A stretch of 59,132 nucleotides of DNA from Anaeromassilibacillus sp. An250 (lineage in GTDB: Bacteria; Bacillota; Clostridia; Oscillospirales; Acutalibacteraceae), in assembly GCF_002159845.1 (NCBI RefSeq), contig NZ_NFJK01000021.1, positions 1-59,132 on the forward strand, in the 5' to 3' direction. The notes under the pieces were generated by a model. That model saw only the letters and a program-made list of their open reading frames with translations, ran no database searches and had not been told where the DNA came from. Positions 33,113-42,383 of the stretch are shown here, in pieces. Every line of letters starts with the position of its first letter. The stretch's first letter is position 1. The translations under genes were made by a program, and so were the position numbers.

Positions 33113-34027
33113 CTATGCGATTGGGCTTGTGTAGGTAAACCGGTGCCCGTTGAGCTCCATGTCCAGCACGACGCTCGTCTTGGCCTCAGCATAAACAGAC
33201 GGAGGGAGCAAAGCGGTGACAACTGTGATATATTGCGTTATAGTCTGACGTTCATCCGGATTATCCCAAGAGGAAATCTCGGTTTCCTCCGTTTCACCGT
33301 CAACTGCGTAGTTTTCCTGAGGGATGGGCTGACCATCCGCCAGCACCGTCACACTGACAGTTTTACCCACCGCGTCTTCCGGCGCACCGCACACCACGGG
33401 GAGGAAGTCCTCTCCTTTAAACTCATACAACCGGATTTCCACCATACCAGTATCCGGGTCATAGGAGCAGCGAAACTCGGGGCTTCCGCCCATATGCTCG
33501 GCCACATAGGTTTCCGTTTCTCCATCGGTCCGCTCAATGGTCAGGGTGATCTCAAAATCCGGATGGCTCCCCTCGCCGTTGGCCGCCCAATATGCTTCGA
33601 AATCGGGCACAAAATTATCATACATCGCGCTGTAATGCCCGGTATCGATCTCCTCCCTGGAAATGCCTTCACCAAAGATGTCTTCATAGAAAGCCTTTTG
33701 AGAAACTAAATCAAACACATCGATCCTGGCCGATGAAATGGTCTCCGGATTGGCCAGAGTCGCGTCTATCAGCCCATAGGAGCTGTTTATGATGGCAGTG
33801 TAGATTTGGCATTCCTCCTGCGCATCCGGTTCCTCCGCATCAGAGGATGGCACTTCATGCGGGTCAGAAGCCTGCAGTTTCGGAGAGCCTGTCGAGGATT
33901 CCACGACAGATCCTGTATCCGAATTTTCTGTTATTTTTTCTGCCGACTCTCCACACCCAGCCAGGACGGTCAGACACAGGAGAACGGGAATGAATAAACT
34001 CCATTTTGGTTTTCTGCAGTCACTCAT
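33113..34027 (-). CDS. Lipoprotein, last gene of the envelope cluster
   Basis: 304 residues from the ATG at 34027, which overlaps the upstream stop codon region by 8 bases. A lipoprotein signal ends in LTVLAGCG. Residues ~25-60 are a Ser/Glu-rich linker. The rest is an extracellular domain with predicted beta strands and no recognised motif. It is translated last in the leftward cluster 33113-43580. Function unknown; the lipid anchor places it on the outer face of the membrane. Confidence 0.75.
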   Translation of the reverse strand: MSDCRKPKWSLFIPVLLCLTVLAGCGESAEKITENSDTGSVVESSTGSPKLQASDPHEVPSSDAEEPDAQEECQIYTAIINSSYGLIDATLANPETISSARIDVFDLVSQKAFYEDIFGEGISREEIDTGHYSAMYDNFVPDFEAYWAANGEGSHPDFEITLTIERTDGETETYVAEHMGGSPEFRCSYDPDTGMVEIRLYEFKGEDFLPVVCGAPEDAVGKTVSVTVLADGQPIPQENYAVDGETEETEISSWDNPDERQTITQYITVVTALLPPSVYAEAKTSVVLDMELNGHRFTYTSPIA

Positions 34028-35441
34028 CGCGGCCCACATCCTTTCCTTCTGTTTTTTCTAAAGCCTTTTTCCTGCGAACCAAAACGAAAAAAGCCAGTGT
34101 CACTACTGCGGCTAAGAAAATGGCGGCGGCAATGGAGAGCACTGTCCATCCGTTTTCATACTCTTCCGGCAGATCTGCCGGCGGGGAAATGGATTCCCCG
34201 TCAGCCGGGTCGACGGGATCTACATTTTCCCTTCCGGCTGAAACGGCGGCGGCATCTCCAGATGGGGATATCTGAATCACATCATTTGTGCAGTAATAAC
34301 TATACATACCTGTTTTTTCAATTTCAGGCCGATAATCCTCCGGAACCGCGCTTTGATCGGTGGTGAGGTTCCTTAGACCGTCCACAGGAACTACAAGCTT
34401 TGCAGGTGCCGTCTCGCCGCTCCATGCATCTGTGATTGGGATTTCCATGATGCTCCGATAGACGGAATACATGTACTCCTTAGGATACTCTTCGCTTTCT
34501 TCCAAACCGTCCGTGCCCCAAAAGAATATTTCTCCATCCTTTTCAATGGCCCCCATGCTGGATAACTCAGACTGTCTTAGGGTCATCATTTTGTTTTCAG
34601 GGTCTTTGGTGTATTCCTCCGGCCATCTGTCTTGACGGAGGGTAGCGACGCTGACAGCGAGATACTCATTTCCACTTGGAAGCCCGGCGGCAGGGATCAG
34701 TTCAAAAATATCCACCTGCCCTTCGGTAATGACCTCATCAGGCTCAAGAACCCGGATACCATAGAGCCGATTATCGCCTTTTTTGGAAGCAAGTTCAACG
34801 TCGGCGGTGTATTCGCTTTCCTTTATGACTGTTTCTCCAAGCCAGGCCTCTTCTTCCATGCCGGAGTCATCTGTCAGAATTGGTTCTGCTGCCAGCTTGC
34901 CCTGCAAGGGAAAACTGCTGGAAATAGAACCCACAAACGCTGCGGAATAATATTCGGCGTCGGAACCTCTATATGCTGTCAGCGTAGCTTCCGGACCGAT
35001 TTTGAGAACGCCTTTCGTCCCTTCTGCCATAAACCGTATCGCAATGGGGGATTTCTTGGTCTCATTGATAATCAGCGAACCGTCCCCGATGATTTCCAAG
35101 CTTCCACCCCATCCGAATCCCCACACAACAAGAGCGGAAATATGGTTTTCCCCAACTAACTTCAGCTTCAAATCATCTCCCATTTCATTGGTGTTCAAAC
35201 TGGTGTTCGGGTGATTGTAGTTGGTCAGCGTGATGGTGTTGGTCTCACGATCATAGGCCGCTCCCGCTACTTCGACAGCCGGCTCGCTGCTGCTGAATAG
35301 AAGCTGCGCTTCTTCTCCTTGAATCAGTTGAATCCAGGCGCTGCTCCATTCTCCGGAAGACGGTCCGTTTTCCGCGAATGCCGCTACGGGCAATCCAGCA
35401 GCGATGCAAATGGTCAGCAACACTGCAATCAGTCTCTTCAT
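34020..35441 (-). CDS. Secreted protein with beta-helix-like domain and C-terminal membrane anchor
   Basis: 473 residues. Signal peptide (ending VAAFA), then residues ~60-150 with repeated short strands (DRETNTITLTNYNHPNTSLN and GDGSLIINETKKSPI) that resemble carbohydrate-binding right-handed beta-helix domains. A C-terminal membrane segment (TVLSIAAAIFLAAVVTLAFF) is followed by a basic tail (VRRKKALEK), without an LPxTG motif. So it is a type I surface protein. The start has AGGAGG upstream. It overlaps the lipoprotein gene. Confidence 0.75.
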   Translation of the reverse strand: MKRLIAVLLTICIAAGLPVAAFAENGPSSGEWSSAWIQLIQGEEAQLLFSSSEPAVEVAGAAYDRETNTITLTNYNHPNTSLNTNEMGDDLKLKLVGENHISALVVWGFGWGGSLEIIGDGSLIINETKKSPIAIRFMAEGTKGVLKIGPEATLTAYRGSDAEYYSAAFVGSISSSFPLQGKLAAEPILTDDSGMEEEAWLGETVIKESEYTADVELASKKGDNRLYGIRVLEPDEVITEGQVDIFELIPAAGLPSGNEYLAVSVATLRQDRWPEEYTKDPENKMMTLRQSELSSMGAIEKDGEIFFWGTDGLEESEEYPKEYMYSVYRSIMEIPITDAWSGETAPAKLVVPVDGLRNLTTDQSAVPEDYRPEIEKTGMYSYYCTNDVIQISPSGDAAAVSAGRENVDPVDPADGESISPPADLPEEYENGWTVLSIAAAIFLAAVVTLAFFVLVRRKKALEKTEGKDVGRDE

Positions 35442-35537
35442 GAGCTCTCCTCCTTTTTCCGGCTTTGCCGGGGATAAAGCTGGACAGGATACAATGGCAT
35501 GGTATCCCGATGTTTGTATGGTTCTGATAGTCTCATC

Positions 35538-36647
35538 CTATTTATGAGATGATGCTTTTTTTCTGCGTGCAAGGAGGATAAAAGCCGTAACCCCTGCTGC
35601 AACTGCTGCGGCAACAATCAGCCCAACCGCCATATAGGAAGTTTCGCCGTCATCCTTTTCCGGTTCGGGTTCCTCTGCCTGCGGACTATCCGGTGAGACT
35701 GGTTCTTCAGAGCCGTTGCCGTCGGACGCCTGAGCGGAGGTTTCCGGGGTTTTGCCTTCCATAGAAGCAGTTCCAGACGCTTCAGACTGCGGGCTATCCG
35801 AGGAAGCGGCTACCGGCACAAAGGGCTTGTCGGATCCTAGGATAGCGATCCGCCCCAGGGAAGGGGCTTCAAAAATCAAAGCGTCGCCCTCGGAAACGGT
35901 TTCAAGAGGCTCCGGCTCCTCGCCGAGATAAACCGCCTGATGATGGCTTTGGCTTTTCAGATGATCATTTAAGGGGATGCGGATCTCTATCGGAATGTCC
36001 CCCAGCTCCAGCCGTCTGCCGCTTTGCCGGATCGAAATCTCATAGACCGATAAAAGCCCTGGCAGCTGGGCTTCCAGTCCGGGATCGGCGCAGAGCAGGC
36101 TTTCCGCCGCCATTGTATCGGCATAGAGCTCTGCATCCTCCGATAAATCCGCTTGGAGGGAGACGGACACGCCGTTATCCGGAAAGGTGAGTTCCACCTT
36201 CCCGGAGCCAGCCGCAGCAGGGGCCGGCCCGTCTGCTTCCGGGCCGCTGGAGGCCCAGGGCCCCCAGTCCCCAACATCGGCTACCATATATTGGCCGTCC
36301 GGATCCCCGACGATCATAATCCACCGGGCACGCACCCGGATGGTGTATTCCTCCTGCGGCAGGGTCACGGTATCGGATGAGAAAAAGACATAGGGCTGGA
36401 TCTCCGACGTCTGGTTTTCCAACACCTCGCCTTCGAGAAGCAGATGAGCCTCGTACTCGAAACTGTCGCTGGAACCGGCGTTTTCCGGCTTATCCCACTG
36501 CACTTGATTTTTGTAGCCTGACCAGCGGGGATTGCCGGGTATATATTCTTCCGCAGCCAAAGCAGGCTGGGCAAGCGCTGGGAGCGTGATGCAAAGCGCC
36601 AGTGCCATTCCCCATATCCGCTTTTTCCATGTAGCCCGAATCTTCAT
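35538..36647 (-). CDS. Secreted protein with C-terminal membrane anchor
   Basis: 369 residues. Signal peptide (ending LAQPALAAE), then a fibronectin-like beta part (residues ~35-130, NPRWSGYKNQVQWDKPENAG), a second domain (~145-270), a Ser/Glu/Pro-rich stalk (~275-335) and a membrane segment (~337-357) with the basic tail LARRKKASSHK. The architecture matches the upstream-neighbour surface protein at 34020. A terminator-like hairpin precedes the gene. Binding partner unknown. Confidence 0.75.
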   Translation of the reverse strand: MKIRATWKKRIWGMALALCITLPALAQPALAAEEYIPGNPRWSGYKNQVQWDKPENAGSSDSFEYEAHLLLEGEVLENQTSEIQPYVFFSSDTVTLPQEEYTIRVRARWIMIVGDPDGQYMVADVGDWGPWASSGPEADGPAPAAAGSGKVELTFPDNGVSVSLQADLSEDAELYADTMAAESLLCADPGLEAQLPGLLSVYEISIRQSGRRLELGDIPIEIRIPLNDHLKSQSHHQAVYLGEEPEPLETVSEGDALIFEAPSLGRIAILGSDKPFVPVAASSDSPQSEASGTASMEGKTPETSAQASDGNGSEEPVSPDSPQAEEPEPEKDDGETSYMAVGLIVAAAVAAGVTAFILLARRKKASSHK

Positions 36648-36676
36648 GGCACACTAGATCCTCCTTTTTTACTGTA

Positions 36677-36707
36677 AGGCGCGGGAAGAGGCTGTCTCCC
36701 CGCGCCT
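36677..36707 (-). terminator. Hairpin between two genes of the envelope cluster
   Basis: AGGCGCGGG (36677-36685) pairs with CCCGCGCCT (36699-36707). No good T-run follows on the leftward strand, so it may reduce rather than end transcription, or protect the upstream mRNA. Confidence 0.55.
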
Positions 36708-36721
36708 CTTGTTTCCTGCTC

Positions 36722-38074
36722 TCAGTTCAGTACTGCGCCGCCCCACTCGACCGCCTCAAAGCCGCTACGGTCCATGGGAACGATTTCCGGCTCGGGAACC
36801 GCGCCGCCCTCGTACCGGACAAAGCCAAACCACAGGCGGAATATGTTGTCCGGCTGGACCGAGAAGCGGACCGGCATTTCCGCATCCACCCCTTCGGTGA
36901 GCAGTGGATACATCACATAATCTACGCCGGGCTCCAGGTAATCCGTCCAGTATTCGATAAAGTCCAGAATTTCCTGCTCGTTGAAGCCATAAGCCTCCAG
37001 CACCCGGCGGTAGGTCTGCTCCCGCTGCTCCGCCTTCACCACAAAGCCCTCGTCCAGGCGGAAAATGGAGGGATCTGCCAGGCTTTCGTAGAACAGGAAG
37101 CCATATTTGCCGCCTGCATCCTCCAACGTGCCGTCCGGATGGGCGGTAACTGTCCATCCGTCCCCATACAGCGGGTCGGACACGGTCAGCAGCTCCGGCC
37201 GGTCAAAGGTGACGGTGATCTGCGTCTCTGCTTCGGGGTACAGGTAGATGTTGGGCTTTTTGACCTCCACTCCCCTGGGGGTCATGGAGGAGGGATCCTG
37301 ATTCATGGAGTTGAGCCGGTCCAGAAGGGCCTGAGCCTCGGCTTCCTTGCCCGCGGCGATCAGCTCGGCGTACCGCTGGTACAGCTGGGCGATCCTCCAG
37401 TCCTGCCAGTTCTGGCCTTGGACATCATCGAAGGCGTTGAAATCCCCCGCAAGGGACTCATACCCGTTATCGCGGATGTTCCGGATATAGGCGTCCCCGT
37501 CCCCGCCGAACAACTCGGTGATCCCCCAGTTCATGTCGATGGTCATCTGATCCATGAAATCAATAATGGGATGCTTGTTCTCGGCGATATAGTCCACCAC
37601 CGGCTGGGACTGGATCACCCCCTGGGTCACCTCTGCGGCGGTACCGATCCGCTCTGCGCCGGGATGCTTGACCATCTCCGATGTGGCGCCGATTCCGGTT
37701 AGGATATTATCGATAAATTCCATCCCGGGGGAAATATTGGCGTAGGGGCTGCTGCCCGGGGTCATATCCTCCACCGCTTCGGTCAGGGTGGAAATCTTTT
37801 CCACCCCATTCTGGAATCGCTTGGCCCCCCGCCGGACAGCGGCAGAGCTGGGGGTCTGGCTTGGACTTTCCCCCCGGGGTCTGGTCCAGTTCTGGATCGT
37901 CTCCTCGGTTAGCATGAGATAAACGCCTCCGGCGGCGTCGGAGCCGGAGGGCCGGTAGCCCTCAAAACTGCTGGGCAGCGACCCGGAGGGCGGGTCGTCG
38001 GCGTAGACCGGCGTTATGGCGGCCGACGCCGCGATGATCGCCGCCAGGGCAAAAGGCATCCATTTTCTTCTCAT
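36722..38074 (-). CDS. Secreted protein with conserved C-terminal KPNIYLYPE domain
   Basis: 450 residues. Signal peptide (ending TPVYA). Residues ~85-270 are helical. From residue ~272 a beta-rich domain begins with KKPNIYLYPEAETQITVTFD and continues with DGWTVTAHPDGTLEDAGGKY, a pattern seen in many uncharacterised secreted proteins of Bacillota. There is no membrane anchor at the end. It overlaps the upstream TPR gene by 4 bases (ATGA), so the two products are probably made together. Function unknown. Confidence 0.78.
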   Translation of the reverse strand: MRRKWMPFALAAIIAASAAITPVYADDPPSGSLPSSFEGYRPSGSDAAGGVYLMLTEETIQNWTRPRGESPSQTPSSAAVRRGAKRFQNGVEKISTLTEAVEDMTPGSSPYANISPGMEFIDNILTGIGATSEMVKHPGAERIGTAAEVTQGVIQSQPVVDYIAENKHPIIDFMDQMTIDMNWGITELFGGDGDAYIRNIRDNGYESLAGDFNAFDDVQGQNWQDWRIAQLYQRYAELIAAGKEAEAQALLDRLNSMNQDPSSMTPRGVEVKKPNIYLYPEAETQITVTFDRPELLTVSDPLYGDGWTVTAHPDGTLEDAGGKYGFLFYESLADPSIFRLDEGFVVKAEQREQTYRRVLEAYGFNEQEILDFIEYWTDYLEPGVDYVMYPLLTEGVDAEMPVRFSVQPDNIFRLWFGFVRYEGGAVPEPEIVPMDRSGFEAVEWGGAVLN

Positions 38075-38949
38075 TGCAGTTTTCCCTCCTTTTTCGTAAA
38101 TTCCGTGTATTCCGCTATGGTCTGGGAGAGCGCCTGGTCCTTTCCGTCGTCCAGTTCCGTCGCCTGATCCAGATAGGTCAGGGCCAGGGGGTAGTTCCCC
38201 CGGATGCAGTTGGCCACCCCCAGATAACAGTTGGTGTAGGGATTCTCGGGGTTCAGTTCGTAGGCCCGGCCGAGGAAGAAAAAGATGGTAGGCAGGACAT
38301 AATCCATATCGCGTGCAGTCACTTCGTCCAGTATGCTAATCCCTCGCATCAGGTTGGCGGTCTCCCACTGGGGATAGGCGTACACGGCATCCAGCCAGTT
38401 GTTTCGGAAGCCTACATCGCTTCCCATTTGGCGGCACAGCTCGCCGTACTGGAGGAAATACTCCTGGCTTCCTTTGTCGGCCACTTTCTTCAGAGCTGCC
38501 TCTGCCCCGGCCGGATCTCCAGCCACGAGGCAACACTGGGCCAGGAGCAGATGTACCGTGTCGTCCGCCGGGAGGAACTCCGGCGCGCCGTTTTCCGCAA
38601 TATCCTTTTCACGTCCGGCAGTGTATTCCGCCGCCAGTCGATCGCCTTCAATCAGATCACCTGAGAGCGCCGCCTCCGTCAGTTGTGCAATCAGCGGGTT
38701 CTCAGCTGGGCTTTCTTCGGACAGTCCGGACGCTGGAAAAAGAAGTCCCGTTCCGGCCGCAACTGCAATCAACAGTACGCATCCTGCCGTCGCCAGCTTT
38801 TTCTGGGGATACCTGCGCCGCAGCACTGCCAGGGCCGCGGCCCCAGCCGCCAGGGCCATGCCGAGGATCCCCCCCAGCAGACTTCCCTTCAGGAAAACAG
38901 TGCAGCACAGAAACAGAATAAACACAAGGATCGATATGGTCATCATCAT
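38071..38949 (-). CDS. Membrane protein with TPR-like repeats
   Basis: 292 residues from the first of three ATGs at 38949, with GGGAGGG upstream; longer frames overlap the upstream gene. Two N-terminal membrane segments (~1-45) and one more (~55-75) are followed by about four TPR-like helix pairs (~95-285), including YFLQYGELCRQMGSDVGFRN and FFFLGRAYELNPENPYTNCY. TPR repeats bind partner proteins; facing outward or inward is undecided. It lies one base after the large TPR protein gene. Confidence 0.78.
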   Translation of the reverse strand: MMMTISILVFILFLCCTVFLKGSLLGGILGMALAAGAAALAVLRRRYPQKKLATAGCVLLIAVAAGTGLLFPASGLSEESPAENPLIAQLTEAALSGDLIEGDRLAAEYTAGREKDIAENGAPEFLPADDTVHLLLAQCCLVAGDPAGAEAALKKVADKGSQEYFLQYGELCRQMGSDVGFRNNWLDAVYAYPQWETANLMRGISILDEVTARDMDYVLPTIFFFLGRAYELNPENPYTNCYLGVANCIRGNYPLALTYLDQATELDDGKDQALSQTIAEYTEFTKKEGKLQ

Positions 38950-38950
38950 T

Positions 38951-41431
38951 TCAGTTCCCTCCCTGCGCAAGCTGTCCTCGGACCCGTTCCAGCGCAAAAC
39001 CCGCGTGAACGGACACCCCGGTCCAATCTCCGGTATGGCTGCTGCCGATTTTCGGCATGATGTCCAGACTGATCTGGAACGCCTGCTGGGCGTTTTGCAG
39101 ATCTCCCAGTTCCTCATAACAGGCGCCCAGGGCGTACCAGATGTAATGTTCGTCTGGTTGCTGAGCCAAAGCCGCAGTGTATTCCCGGATTGCCTCTTCA
39201 TACCGGTCCACTCCATTGAGAACCATCCCCCGGATATAGTGGGGGAAGCCGGCTTCCTCCTTCATGGAGATGAGGGCGTCCGCCAGCTCCAGCGCCCTTT
39301 CTCCCTCGGGATCCTCCCATCGATAATAACCCAGATCCACCACCGTATTGTCTGTGGATGCGGCGAAGGCCTGGATATAGGCGTTGAGGTATTCGTTCTC
39401 CTGGATCTGCTTCAGCTGCTCCTCCGGCAGCTCGTGGTAACAGGCGGCGCCGGGGAACCTGTCGCTCATTGCATACCAACTGTCCTCCACCGTGAGGTAG
39501 CTGACGAACTGATAGAGCATATAATCGGCGTAAGGGTCATCGCTCTCTTTGGCGATATCCGACAGGCGTACTCCATAGTCCGCCACCGCCGGGTAGTCGT
39601 CCAGCAGCATGGCGGCCCTGCCGGCATAGCTGAGGGCTATAAAGCTGTCAGGATCCTCCTTCAATGCCGCCTCTGCCAGCTCCAGGCACTCCTCTCCCTG
39701 GGCCAGCATAAAATAGCCGTACATAGCCTGTTCGGTAAGGAAGGGGTCACCTGTTTCCTCTGCGGCCCGCTGAGCGTAGGCGGCCCCCTTTGCGGTGTCC
39801 CCCAGCTTCAGATAGATACCGGTAAGCTTCTTCATGTGGGCCAAACGCTCATCCTCACTGTCCTCAGCCATAAGCTCCTCCCGGTAGAGGGTATCGTATC
39901 GGTCGACACAGGCGAGGATCTCAGAGGATTGCGAGGATCCCGGGACAACCGGATACCCGTCCAGCATGTAAAGGACCAGGTACTGGTAGGCGATCTCTTC
40001 CGGGAAATCCTCTGCCAGCCCCATAGTCCGATGCATGATATCGTTGTCCACTCCGCTTTCTCCGACGCTATCTCCCGCCTGAGCCCAGGAGATCAGGTCC
40101 GCGCAATTATACTGCACCTCCACCTGCGCCCGGCCGGCCAGAAGCCGTTCCACGGCGCTGGGGGAGAGTCCTGTTTCCTCTTGTGCGGCGCCGCTGTAAA
40201 TCTGGGCCGCCGCCAGCTGCACCACAGCATCCTGCTGGAGTTCTTTTTGCGCATCGGACAGCTCTTCGGCCTGCCGATATGCCTCCAGCAGCCGGAAGCA
40301 CAGGGCCGATGTGATCTTTCCCTGCCGGTACTGTTCCTCCAGCAAAGTAAGTTCATTCGCTCCGGCAGTTATATTGACCAGCTGCGCTAGGGTCTCGTTG
40401 CGGGTGTGTGCACTGGCATGGAGAGAACCAAAGTGTCCTCCTTCCGCATACTGCTCCAGCGCGTCCAGCGTTTCCAGATAATCTACATACTCCTTTCGGG
40501 CAGAGAGATAATCCCCTGCCGAAAGATAGGACTGTGCGGCGGAGAGCTGCTGCTCCATGCTGGCCAGGAAGCCGGTAGACCCGGCCTCCGTGGTGGTAGG
40601 AAGGGCTCCCCACAGCAGTGTGAGCGCCAGAACAAGGCAGGAGAGGGCCGGGCGAAACCAGCCGCTTTTCCATACCGGCGATTTGGGAGGCGGGGCTGCG
40701 GATGCGTCGTCTTCTCCGGAAGGCTTCTGCGCGCTGGGCATTTCAGTTGGCAAACCAGTGGCCAGGGGCCGTCTGGAAGCGGCGGCGAGGATCCCGGTCA
40801 GCACAGCCCATTGGACAATGGCCGAGACCAGCCTGGCCAGCCCGGCGGCGAATACGCTGTCGCCCGCTGGCTGGAGCAGAGCGACCGCTGAGCTCAGCAT
40901 CGCAGAACCCATGAACAGCCCGACCATGATCACTGCGGAGAAGATGGCTGAAACAGACACACCTTTCGCTCTCTTTTCACCTGTAACCGTTTCCACCACA
41001 TGAAAAAGAAGCATAGACGTCAATACAGAAGCGGTCGCATTGATCAAAACAGCGGGAATCCAGACGCTCCAAAGGTTTTGGAACATCGGCGCAAGGTAGG
41101 TTTGGAGCAGCGACAGCAGCAATTCCCGGCCGTAAAATACGGCGAGCAGAGGAAGAATCCCGCTGAACAATAGCCGGAAAGGGAACCTCTTATCAGGCCG
41201 GGCTGACCGGGCTGCAGCCAACACAAAGGCCGCGCCGCCCAATATCCCGGCAGAATCCGCAAGGAACAGGGTCAACACATCCAGCGAATGTTTTTCTATG
41301 TAGAGCAAGGCTGTTTTCAAAAGAAAGGGAAGCAAAAGCTGGCAGCAAAGCCCGCCGAACAGCCATTTTGCCCAGCCGCTTTGATATGCGTCAGCCAACG
41401 TTCGTATCAGTCGTTGTTTTTCTTCTTTCAA
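38951..41431 (-). CDS. Large polytopic membrane protein with TPR repeats
   Basis: 826 residues from a TTG at 41431 (AAAGGAGG 7 bases upstream). Residues ~20-290 contain six or more membrane segments, then a long region of TPR-like repeats (~300-820) that ends with YPHYIRGMVLNGVDRYEEAI and a last repeat around YALGACYEELGDLQNAQQAF. The likely role is a scaffold that holds other proteins of the cluster at the membrane (inference). The stretch at ~230-260 is a Ser/Pro-rich linker. It is the largest gene of the cluster and overlaps none of its neighbours by more than a few bases. Confidence 0.78.
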   Translation of the reverse strand: MKEEKQRLIRTLADAYQSGWAKWLFGGLCCQLLLPFLLKTALLYIEKHSLDVLTLFLADSAGILGGAAFVLAAARSARPDKRFPFRLLFSGILPLLAVFYGRELLLSLLQTYLAPMFQNLWSVWIPAVLINATASVLTSMLLFHVVETVTGEKRAKGVSVSAIFSAVIMVGLFMGSAMLSSAVALLQPAGDSVFAAGLARLVSAIVQWAVLTGILAAASRRPLATGLPTEMPSAQKPSGEDDASAAPPPKSPVWKSGWFRPALSCLVLALTLLWGALPTTTEAGSTGFLASMEQQLSAAQSYLSAGDYLSARKEYVDYLETLDALEQYAEGGHFGSLHASAHTRNETLAQLVNITAGANELTLLEEQYRQGKITSALCFRLLEAYRQAEELSDAQKELQQDAVVQLAAAQIYSGAAQEETGLSPSAVERLLAGRAQVEVQYNCADLISWAQAGDSVGESGVDNDIMHRTMGLAEDFPEEIAYQYLVLYMLDGYPVVPGSSQSSEILACVDRYDTLYREELMAEDSEDERLAHMKKLTGIYLKLGDTAKGAAYAQRAAEETGDPFLTEQAMYGYFMLAQGEECLELAEAALKEDPDSFIALSYAGRAAMLLDDYPAVADYGVRLSDIAKESDDPYADYMLYQFVSYLTVEDSWYAMSDRFPGAACYHELPEEQLKQIQENEYLNAYIQAFAASTDNTVVDLGYYRWEDPEGERALELADALISMKEEAGFPHYIRGMVLNGVDRYEEAIREYTAALAQQPDEHYIWYALGACYEELGDLQNAQQAFQISLDIMPKIGSSHTGDWTGVSVHAGFALERVRGQLAQGGN

Positions 41432-41454
41432 GGCAAAGCCTCCTTTCAGTGGAG

Positions 41455-41958
41455 TCATTGTTCATCTGGCCGAGGGGCTTGTTCCGGCTGAGAAAGAGCC
41501 GTGCCGCATTCCGGGCAGAATTTCACTCCCGGTTCCGCAGCCGCCCCGCATTGTGGGCATACAGCAGGGGACTCTGCCACCAGTTTTGTTCCACATTGCC
41601 GGCAAAATTTTGTTCCCGCTGTGTTCTCTGTCCCGCAGGATGGGCAAACAGGACCTGCCGAGGCCGTCGTGACAGCCTGCGCTGCTTCCGCCGCGCGGAT
41701 TCGGTCAATCTCCAACTGTGCATGTGCAGCCTCATCGTAATGCGCTTTGGCCGACTGACAGGCCTCCAGTATCTCTGGCTCTATCTGGCCGCCGGAAAGA
41801 AATTGGCCATAATAATACTCACCGATTTTTCTCAGCTCTGTTTCCGCAAGAGCCTTTTCCGATGTAATTTTTCCGTTCAACTTGCTCATCGCAATCGCTT
41901 CGTTGGTTTTATCCCCCAAATTTTTTGCCAAGCTGCCTAACTTATCCAGAAACGCCAT
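41455..41958 (-). CDS. Zinc-ribbon protein
   Basis: 167 residues. The N-terminal ~85 residues are helical (coiled-coil like). Two double-Cys zinc ribbons follow: CPSCGTENTAGTKFCRQCG (~104-122) and CPQCGAAAEPGVKFCPECG (~133-151). Such proteins are often found next to membrane-remodelling or secretion genes. No signal peptide. It probably acts in the cytoplasm as an adaptor for the TPR membrane protein encoded directly downstream (inference). Confidence 0.8.
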   Translation of the reverse strand: MAFLDKLGSLAKNLGDKTNEAIAMSKLNGKITSEKALAETELRKIGEYYYGQFLSGGQIEPEILEACQSAKAHYDEAAHAQLEIDRIRAAEAAQAVTTASAGPVCPSCGTENTAGTKFCRQCGTKLVAESPAVCPQCGAAAEPGVKFCPECGTALSQPEQAPRPDEQ

Positions 41959-41985
41959 AACAATACTCCTCTCTTATGATTTTGT

Positions 41986-42339
41986 TTATCTGACAGAGCC
42001 GTTTTCCGGCTCATGATTCAGTCTTTCGACGGGTCGATTCATTAAAAGCTCGTTTTCGAGATACTGTACGATCTGATCCGACATAGCGGCCATCGTCCGT
42101 TCTTTTCCCTGTTCAGACAATCCCCCGCATGGCTGCAGCAACGCGACCTTCAGCTCGGTTCCTACCTCCTTTTCCTCGGCAGAAATAGAAAAGACGCTGA
42201 TATTTCCATACACCTTTGCCCTGGCCACGATCGCGTCTTCTTTCTTGTGATAGGAAATGCTCTCTTCATCCAACACATCGTAGATCGCCATCAGCACATA
42301 CCGCCTCACATAGGGAAGGATCCGTTTTACATTTTCCAT
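41986..42339 (-). CDS. Hypothetical cytoplasmic protein
   Basis: 117 residues from the ATG at 42339 (AAAAGGAGG 6 bases upstream). Predicted alpha/beta, with ISYHKKEDAIVARAKVYGNI as a central strand pair. No signal, no membrane segment, no recognised motif. It resembles small single-domain proteins that sit next to zinc-ribbon genes. It is the second gene of the leftward cluster. Confidence 0.65.
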   Translation of the reverse strand: MENVKRILPYVRRYVLMAIYDVLDEESISYHKKEDAIVARAKVYGNISVFSISAEEKEVGTELKVALLQPCGGLSEQGKERTMAAMSDQIVQYLENELLMNRPVERLNHEPENGSVR

Positions 42340-42383
42340 ATCATCGCCTCCTTTTTTCTTTATCGGTTCTCTATTTGTGGCTG

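Noticed and set aside
38399-40390. Rightward frame of 663 codons within the TPR gene region
   Set aside because: It lies opposite two well-supported leftward genes with TPR repeats and has no start signal.
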